Below, in pieces: positions 56,999 through 64,000 of a stretch of DNA of 64,000 nucleotides. The stretch covers positions 4,278,001 through 4,342,000 of the forward strand of contig NZ_CP004393.1 in the NCBI RefSeq assembly GCF_000819565.1, in the 5' to 3' direction. Both the position numbers and the translations under genes were made by a program. Source of the stretch: Celeribacter indicus. Its GTDB lineage: Bacteria > Pseudomonadota > Alphaproteobacteria > Rhodobacterales > Rhodobacteraceae. Positions within the stretch are counted from its first letter, which is position 1. Each line of letters opens with the position of its first letter. Below the pieces are notes generated by a model that ran no database searches, had not been told where the DNA came from, and worked only from the letters and a program-made list of their open reading frames with translations.

Positions 56999-57814
56999 TC
57001 AGTGGCTGGGCACATGCACCGGATCCACCAGCGTGCGCCCGCCATCGACGGTCAGGATCTGTCCCGTCATGAAACCGGAGCAGTCCGAAACCAGGTATTG
57101 CACCGTCTCCGCGATGTCGGCCGCCGGGGCGACGCGGCCAAGCGGCGTTTTCGCGACGATGTTCTCGCGCAGGTCCGGGTTCTCGTTCAGCAGATCCCTC
57201 AGGCTCGCGCTCATCACCGAGCCGAAGGCGACCGCGTTCACACGGATCCGGTGCGGGGCGAGCGCGACGGCCATCGACCGCGTCATCTGATCGACCGCGG
57301 CGGAGGAAATCGAGAAGGCGAGGAGCTCCGGCTGGCAGCGCCGCGCGGCGATGGACGAGAGGTTGACGATCGAGCCGAGCACGCCCTCTTCCTCGCCCTC
57401 CACCTTTTCCGCGCGCTTGATCATCCATTTCGCGACCTGCTGGGTCAGGCGCAGCGACGTCATCAGGTTCTGGTCGAGCAGTTGGGCGACATTGTCCTCC
57501 TCGACGTTCAGCGGATCGCTCATCGCCACCTGGCGGGAGGCATTCACGAGAATGTCCACCCCATCGAAATTGTCGATGGTCGCGGAAAGGAGATTGGCGA
57601 TGGTGAGCTTCTCGCGCAGGTCGCCGGCGAAATAGGCGACGGTGCGGTCTTCCGCCTCCGCCGCATCGCCGTACTGCGCAACGAGCCCCGCCTCGTCGAT
57701 ATCCGCGCACATGACATTCGCGCCCTGGGCCTCGAAATGACGCGCGATGGCGAGACCGACGCCGTTGGCCGCTCCGGTCACGATCGCGGTCTTGCCTGTA
57801 ATGGAAAAGCTCAT
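56999..57814 (-). CDS. SDR-family protein lacking catalytic Tyr and Lys
   Basis: A 271-residue short-chain dehydrogenase-like protein with normal cofactor motif TGAANGVG (residues 13-20) and a conserved end TGQILTVDGGRTL. The catalytic Ser region is present (NLSS, 151-154), but the YxxxK motif reads FSISS: Phe167 in place of Tyr and Ser171 in place of Lys. NAG is also changed to NAS. The fold is kept but classical reductase chemistry should not be possible. The gene lies between heme and translation genes and convergent with the small lipoprotein. It may act in binding or regulation, or do different chemistry. Confidence 0.88.
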   Translation of the reverse strand: MSFSITGKTAIVTGAANGVGLAIARHFEAQGANVMCADIDEAGLVAQYGDAAEAEDRTVAYFAGDLREKLTIANLLSATIDNFDGVDILVNASRQVAMSDPLNVEEDNVAQLLDQNLMTSLRLTQQVAKWMIKRAEKVEGEEEGVLGSIVNLSSIAARRCQPELLAFSISSAAVDQMTRSMAVALAPHRIRVNAVAFGSVMSASLRDLLNENPDLRENIVAKTPLGRVAPAADIAETVQYLVSDCSGFMTGQILTVDGGRTLVDPVHVPSH

Positions 57815-57845
57815 GGTGAGGGTCCTCGATGCTTTGACGCCCAGA

Positions 57846-58826
57846 CTAGGCGCCCGTTGCGGTCCTGCGAAGGGGTTTCGTGGCGTGAAGCACCTTGAAG
57901 CCCGACGTGCCGCCGATCTCGGCAACCGTGCCGAAATGCGTGGCAAGCGTGGCCTCGTAGGGCAGGTGCCGGTTCGCGACCATCCAGAGCATGCCGTTCG
58001 GCGCCAACATGGTCGCGGCGGCCGCGATGAAGGCCTGCCCGAGCGCCGGGTCGGCGGCGCGCGAGCTGTGGAAGGGCGGGTTCATCACGACGGCGTCGAG
58101 CGGACGGGGCGGCGTGAAGCGGGTGGCGTCCTCCCAGTGGAAGACGGCGCGCGGATCTCCGATATTCTCCCGCGCACAGGCAAGGGCGGCGGCCTCCGCC
58201 TCCACCACATGCAGCACCTCCACGCCGTCGTGCGCGAGGATGTGGCGCGACAGATATCCCCAGCCCGCCCCGAGGTCCGCGACCGTGGGCGGCAGGCGTT
58301 CGGGCAGCGCCGCGACGAGCGCTTCGGACGCCTTGTCGATCCGGTCCGCCGAAAACACGCCGAACCGCGTGACGAACCCGTCGACAAGGTGAAGGGGGCC
58401 GGGGTCGGCCCAATCGGAAAAATCCCCGCCGCAAAAGGCGAAGGCCTTGCCATGGGCCTTGGACACCACCTGTTCCACAGGCACGCGCTTGCGAATGTCC
58501 TTGAGAAGGCTGTCGATGCCGTCGGTCTTCTGTCCGTCGACGATCACCCTCTCCCCGCGCCGGACCGCATCCGCGATCAGCGCGCGGGCCTCCGCCTTCG
58601 CGCGCGGCACCGCGACGAGTACGAGATCGAACTGTCCCTCCGGCGCGATCCGCGTGTCGTAGCCCTCTTTCGCGAAACTGTCGAAATCGGGTTTGAAGCC
58701 CTGCACGATCTGCACCTCCGCACCCTTGAGCACGCGTAGATCCGTACCCGCGCGCGGGCGGAAGACCACCACGCGACGGACCGGCGGCAGCGCGCCGAGG
58801 AGGAGGGGAAGCCTGTCGGAAAGCAT
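57846..58826 (-). CDS. Class I SAM methyltransferase, RsmC-like
   Basis: A 326-residue methyltransferase with the two-domain layout of RsmC/RlmG: an N-terminal degenerate domain (residues 1-150) and a C-terminal catalytic one with SAM motif VADLGAGWGYLS and the base-binding MNPPFHSS. RsmC methylates G1207 of 16S rRNA. The size fits, though a small group of related enzymes cannot be excluded. Ends 31 bases from the SDR start and follows clpS by 18. Confidence 0.85.
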   Translation of the reverse strand: MLSDRLPLLLGALPPVRRVVVFRPRAGTDLRVLKGAEVQIVQGFKPDFDSFAKEGYDTRIAPEGQFDLVLVAVPRAKAEARALIADAVRRGERVIVDGQKTDGIDSLLKDIRKRVPVEQVVSKAHGKAFAFCGGDFSDWADPGPLHLVDGFVTRFGVFSADRIDKASEALVAALPERLPPTVADLGAGWGYLSRHILAHDGVEVLHVVEAEAAALACARENIGDPRAVFHWEDATRFTPPRPLDAVVMNPPFHSSRAADPALGQAFIAAAATMLAPNGMLWMVANRHLPYEATLATHFGTVAEIGGTSGFKVLHATKPLRRTATGA

Positions 58827-58844
58827 GGCGAAAAGGCGCGCAGC

Positions 58845-59171
58845 CTATTCCTTTTCCATGGTGCATTGCAGCGGATGCTGATGCCGGCGGGAGAAGTCCA
58901 TCACCTGCTGCACCTTCGTTTCCGCAATCTCGTAGGAAAACACCCCGACGACGGCGAGGCCCTTCTTGTGCACCGTCAGCATGATCTCGGTCGCGTGGGA
59001 ATGCGAAATGCCGAAAAAGCGTTCGAGCACGAGCACCACGAATTCCATCGGCGTATAATCGTCGTTGAGCAGCAGGACCTTGTAGAGGGGCGGGCGCTTC
59101 GTCTTCGGACGTGTCTTGAGCGCGAGGCCGACGTCGCCGTCGTCATCGCTGTTGTCCTTGTCGGCCATCAT
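58845..59171 (-). CDS. clpS: ATP-dependent Clp protease adaptor ClpS
   Basis: A 108-residue adaptor that delivers N-degron proteins to ClpAP. The core [20 protein letters not shown] and [29 protein letters not shown] contains the residues that bind the destabilising N terminus. A flexible acidic N-terminal tail ([10 protein letters not shown]) is typical. Start taken at the tandem ATG at 59171; 59168 is equally possible. Confidence 0.94.
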   Translation of the reverse strand: MMADKDNSDDDGDVGLALKTRPKTKRPPLYKVLLLNDDYTPMEFVVLVLERFFGISHSHATEIMLTVHKKGLAVVGVFSYEIAETKVQQVMDFSRRHQHPLQCTMEKE

Positions 59172-59308
59172 GAGAGGCGAGAGTAACACGCTGTCGTCTC
59201 CGGTTCCTGCACTACGCGAAAAGCGGTGTCGCTTCGGCTCGTTATATAGAACCTTTCGCCGCCGAATAAAGAGGGTTATGCCCGAAGCGGCAAAGGAGAC
59301 CTTACCAC

Positions 59309-60013
59309 ATGCCGGGAAAGATTTCGACGATCGCCTTCGATGCCGACGATACCCTGTGGGAAAACGAACAATTTTTCCGCATGACCCAGGCCCGGTTTGC
59401 CGATCTCCTTTCCGATTATTCCGAGCGCGCGCATCTTGCCGAACGGCTTCTCGCCGCCGAGCGCCGCAACCTCGGGCAATACGGATTCGGCATCAAGGGC
59501 TTTGTCCTGTCGATGATCGAGACCGCAATCGAGGTGACGGAGGAAAAGGTTCCCGCCGCGGTGATCCGCGAACTGATCGGCGCCGGGCAGGAAATGTTGC
59601 GCCATCCGATCCACCTGCTCGACGGTGTGGAGGAGACCGTGCGGATGCTGGCGGAGGATCACGACATCCTCCTCGTGACCAAGGGCGACCTGCTCGACCA
59701 GGAGCGCAAGCTCGCCCAGTCCGGCCTTGGCGATCTGTTCGACGGGGTGGAGATCGTCTCTGCGAAGACGCCCGCGGTCTATGCCGGGATCTTCTCGAGG
59801 CGCGGGCTCGCGCCCGCCGCCGCGGTGATGGTCGGCAATTCGATGAAGTCGGACGTCATCCCGCCAATCGAGGCCGGCGCCTGGGGCGTCCATGTCCCGC
59901 ACGGTCTCACCTGGGAGATCGAACATGCCGAACCGCCCCTCGATCACCCGCGGTTTCGGCAGATCGAATCTCTCGCCCGCCTTCCAGATCTGGTCTCCGT
60001 GCTTGAAATGTAG
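59309..60013 (+). CDS. HAD-family hydrolase, unknown substrate
   Basis: A 234-residue HAD phosphatase. Motif I is DADDTLW with nucleophile Asp11 and acid Asp13; motif II is LLVTKG; motif IV area is [10 protein letters not shown]. The cap is helical (type 1). Divergent from clpS. It could be a general phosphatase; the substrate is not identifiable. Confidence 0.88.
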   Translation: MPGKISTIAFDADDTLWENEQFFRMTQARFADLLSDYSERAHLAERLLAAERRNLGQYGFGIKGFVLSMIETAIEVTEEKVPAAVIRELIGAGQEMLRHPIHLLDGVEETVRMLAEDHDILLVTKGDLLDQERKLAQSGLGDLFDGVEIVSAKTPAVYAGIFSRRGLAPAAAVMVGNSMKSDVIPPIEAGAWGVHVPHGLTWEIEHAEPPLDHPRFRQIESLARLPDLVSVLEM

Positions 60014-60205
60014 GCACAGGGAAAAATTCTTTTCGGGCGCTTTTCAGCATGTGGTAGTAAGATGTTGCATCCCCACCAGATATGGGTTTTGCATTTTGGC
60101 AAGACCGAGATGCCCAAAAATTTCACGGTTTTCTCACTCCAAGTGCCGTGCTAGGCTCAAATAAACAAGTCGGGCATCCACGATCCGACCAGACGAGGCA
60201 GAGTT
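60014..60205. promoter_or_regulatory. AT-rich region before the carboxypeptidase gene
   Basis: 192 bases between the HAD gene and the DacC-type gene, clearly richer in A and T than the rest of the window (for example gatgcccaaaaatttcacggttttc). It likely holds the promoter of the carboxypeptidase. No distinct operator was found. Confidence 0.4.
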
Positions 60206-61783
60206 ATGATGATGAGCGACGTGCAAGCGCGACGGTTTCCGCGTGCCGTTACGGGACGTGTTTTTCCCCTTCTTCTGATCACCTTCGCGATGGTCCTTGC
60301 GATGTCCGTTCGGGCAATCGCGGCAGAGTATGCGGCCTTAGTGATGGATGCGCGCAACGGGGAGGTGCTGCATGCGACCAATGCCGATACCCGCCTCCAT
60401 CCCGCCTCCCTGACCAAGATGATGACGCTCTACATCGCCTTCGAGGCGATAGAGCACGGTGAGATCTCGCTCGACACGATGGTGACCGTTTCCGCCAAGG
60501 CCGCAAGCGAACCGCCCTCGAAACTCGGGCTGAAGGCCGGCCAGAAGATCAAGCTGCGCTATCTCATCCGCGCGGCGGCGGTGAAGTCCGCCAACGATGC
60601 GGCGACCGCCATCGGCGAGGCGATCGAAGGCTCCGAAGCGGCCTTCGCGCGGCGCATGAACCGCACGGCAAACGCGCTCGGAATGTCGCGCACGACCTTC
60701 AAGAACGCGCATGGCCTCACCGAATCCGGCCACCTCTCGACCGCCCGCGACATGAGCGTCCTCGGGCGGCACCTGTTCTACGACTTTCCGGAATATTACA
60801 ACCTCTTCTCCCGGCAGAGCGCGGATGCCGGCGTGCGCACGGTGCATCACACCAACACGCGCTTCCTCCAGACCTATCAGGGCGCGGACGGGATCAAGAC
60901 CGGCTACACCTCCGCGGCGGGCTTCAACCTCGTCGCCTCGGCGCATCGCGGCAACGAACGTGTCATCGCCACCGTCTTTGGCGGCCGTTCGACCGCGTCG
61001 CGCAATGCGAAGGTGGCGGAGCTGATGGACCTCGGCTTCAAGCGCGCGCAGACCAATGTCGCCGTCGCGAAACCCGCACGCCCGCCCTATCTCGGCAAGA
61101 TGGGCGGCGGCACGATCACGGTGGCCGAAGGCGAGAAGGCGCCCAGCGTCGCCTCGAAAATCATTCGCGTGAACGTCACCGTGGCCAAGAGCCCCTGGCC
61201 GAAATACCGGCCGCTGCCGGAACTCGCGCCGGAGAGCGAGGAAATGCTGCTCGCGGCGTCCGACGACGTGCTGAACGCGCTGACCGAGGCCGAACAGGAG
61301 GCCGTGGTGCTCGCGGCGGCGACCGAAGCCACGGCGGCGGCGGCGGCGGAGGTTACGGCGGCGGTGGAGGAAGGGGACAGGGCGGAGACGGCGCGGGCGC
61401 AGATTGCGCCGATCCCGGCCATTGCCCCGACGTTGCGTCCGGAGACGGTGCAGCTCGCCTCCGTCGAGCCGACTGCGGCCGTCGTGTCGGCCGATCCGGT
61501 GCCGTCGACCGCGCCAGAGATCGTCACCCGGCTCTCCACCTCGGGCGACCGGCACTGGGGGATCAATATCGGCACCTATGGCACCGAGTACGAGGCCCGA
61601 AAAGAGCTTTTGAAAACAGCGCTTTCCGAGATCGAAATGCTCGATGGCGCGCTGCGCAAGGTGGTTCGCACCCCGCGCGGGTTCGATGCCAATTTCCTTG
61701 GCCTGACCGAAGATCTCGCGGCGATGACCTGCCGCCGGCTCGAGGCGCGGGGGGCGGAATGCGCGACGGTCGGGCCGTCCTGA
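60206..61783 (+). CDS. D-alanyl-D-alanine carboxypeptidase (DacC-type) with Ala-rich linker and SPOR-like C terminus
   Basis: A 525-residue periplasmic penicillin-binding protein of the S11 family that trims peptidoglycan side chains. N-terminal signal (PLLLITFAMVLAMSVRAIAA), then active-site motifs SLTK (S68, K71), SAN (128-130) and KTG (231-233). After residue 320 comes a linker of Ala, Glu and Thr. The last 70 residues (WGINIGTYGTEYEARKELL..) look like a SPOR-type peptidoglycan-binding domain. E. coli enzymes lack this tail and are about 400 residues long. A terminator follows. Confidence 0.92.
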   Translation: MMMSDVQARRFPRAVTGRVFPLLLITFAMVLAMSVRAIAAEYAALVMDARNGEVLHATNADTRLHPASLTKMMTLYIAFEAIEHGEISLDTMVTVSAKAASEPPSKLGLKAGQKIKLRYLIRAAAVKSANDAATAIGEAIEGSEAAFARRMNRTANALGMSRTTFKNAHGLTESGHLSTARDMSVLGRHLFYDFPEYYNLFSRQSADAGVRTVHHTNTRFLQTYQGADGIKTGYTSAAGFNLVASAHRGNERVIATVFGGRSTASRNAKVAELMDLGFKRAQTNVAVAKPARPPYLGKMGGGTITVAEGEKAPSVASKIIRVNVTVAKSPWPKYRPLPELAPESEEMLLAASDDVLNALTEAEQEAVVLAAATEATAAAAAEVTAAVEEGDRAETARAQIAPIPAIAPTLRPETVQLASVEPTAAVVSADPVPSTAPEIVTRLSTSGDRHWGINIGTYGTEYEARKELLKTALSEIEMLDGALRKVVRTPRGFDANFLGLTEDLAAMTCRRLEARGAECATVGPS

Positions 61784-61809
61784 ACCGGGCGCAGGGCCGA
61801 AACGAGATG

Positions 61810-61837
61810 AGGCGCGGGGGCCGTCCCGCGCCTTTTT
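61810..61837 (+). terminator. Rho-independent terminator after the carboxypeptidase gene
   Basis: A perfect 9-bp GC-rich stem (aggcgcggg / cccgcgcct) with a 6-base loop, directly followed by five Ts. It lies 26 bases after the stop. Confidence 0.85.
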
Positions 61838-61845
61838 CGTGGTCA

Positions 61846-61878
61846 GACTTCTGTCGGACTTCCGTCCGACTTGCGTCG
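61846..61878. repeat. Three tandem copies of an 11-base unit
   Basis: gacttctgtcg, gacttccgtcc and gacttgcgtcg follow each other without a gap, between the carboxypeptidase terminator and the end of yejF. The central part can also fold as a 6-bp hairpin (gtcgga-cttccg-tccgac). Confidence 0.55.
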
Positions 61879-61888
61879 GGCACCGGGC

Positions 61889-63492
<1,604 letters not shown>

Positions 63493-63496
<4 letters not shown>

Positions 63497-64000
63497 CGAA
63501 AGGTCTTTCTCGGGTCGAAGGCATCGCGCACGCCCTCGAAGACGAAGACGAGCAGCGACAGCATGATCGCGTAGGTGAAGAAGGCGGTGAAGCCGAGCCA
63601 CGGCGCCTGAAGGTTCTGTTTCGCCTGAAGCGTCAGTTCCCCGAGCGACGGGTAGGACGACGGAAGTCCGAAGCCGAGGAAGTCGAGCGAGGCCAGCACG
63701 CCGATATTTCCCGTCACGATGAAGGGCAGCATGGTCAGGGTCGCGACCATCGCGTTCGGGAGCATGTGGCGGAACATGATCGTCCAGTTGCCGACGCCGA
63801 GCGCGCGTGCGGCGCGGATGTATTCGAAATTGCGCGCGCGCAGGAATTCGGCGCGCACCACGCCCACGAGGGCCGTCCAGCCGAAGAGGATGGTAACGAA
63901 GACGAGGAGCCAGAAACTTCGCCCGAGGATCGCGAACAGGATGATGATGACGTAGAGCGAGGGCATTGCGCCCCAGATCTCCAGCACCCGCTGGAAGATG
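63493..64000 (-). CDS. yejE: Peptide ABC transporter permease YejE (5' end outside window)
   Basis: The last 169 residues of a YejE/DppC-type permease; the frame is open at the window edge with IFQRVLEIWGAMPSLYV, which is conserved in YejE. Several membrane segments and the EAA loop (RAARALGVGNWTIMFRHMLPNAMV) are visible, and the end is GVRDAFDPRKTFR. The rest of the gene, and probably yejB and yejA, lie beyond 64000. Confidence 0.92.

Overview
The window is GC-rich chromosomal DNA of an alphaproteobacterium. Gene content and order (ccoNOQP, ccoGHIS, usp, fnrL, hemN; divergent hemC/hemE; hemF; clpS; dacC; urtABCDE) point to Rhodobacterales (Rhodobacter/Roseobacter-type bacteria). I saw no rRNA, tRNA, CRISPR array, transposase or prophage. 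Genes are dense, many with 4-bp ATGA overlaps.

Layout. 1-2.5 kb: the end of a TonB-dependent receptor and its convergent AraC-type regulator, which carries an in-frame amber stop. 2.5-5.1 kb: an ATP-dependent DNA ligase and its partner exonuclease, without the usual Lhr helicase and PdeM genes. 5.2-9.7 kb: a 1151-residue CheB/CheR/PAS/HWE-kinase hybrid behind a Crp/Fnr regulator. 10-13.7 kb: a three-subunit PaoABC-type molybdenum aldehyde dehydrogenase. 13.8-17.1 kb: large catalase KatE, a 60-residue hydrophilic protein and a membrane-anchored SDR that lacks the catalytic tyrosine. 17.2-22.7 kb: oppABCDF peptide importer. 23-29.3 kb: a LacI-controlled carbohydrate ABC importer with two unusual permeases, a perfect 16-bp operator palindrome and a REP-like double hairpin. 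29.4-35.4 kb: urtABCDE urea importer. 35.8-39.7 kb: ybbP-ybbA and divergent tesA. 39.7-51.2 kb: the microaerobic block ccoSIHG / ccoPQON, usp, fnrL and hemN, with four FNR-type boxes placed at exactly the promoters that should answer to oxygen. 51.3-57.8 kb: an FAD oxidase, hemC, hemE, a frameshifted gene resembling the putative phage abortive-infection (PutAbiC) family, hemF, a small lipoprotein and a second SDR lacking the catalytic Tyr and Lys. 57.8-64 kb: an RsmC-like methyltransferase, clpS, a HAD phosphatase, a DacC-type carboxypeptidase, and yejF with the 3' part of yejE.

How it works together. The centre is an oxygen-response hub: FnrL would sense low O2 and switch on the cbb3 oxidase, its copper/assembly factors, a universal stress protein and oxygen-independent HemN, while HemF covers the same heme step under oxygen. 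HemC and HemE supply the shared steps. The flanks are nutrient import (peptides, carbohydrate, urea, iron) and oxidative-stress defence.

The most notable points are the PutAbiC-like broken gene inside the heme cluster, two independent SDRs without the catalytic tyrosine, a DUF11-like domain inserted in a MalF-type permease, and the amber-interrupted AraC regulator. Three of these depend on one- or few-base differences, so read-level confirmation matters.
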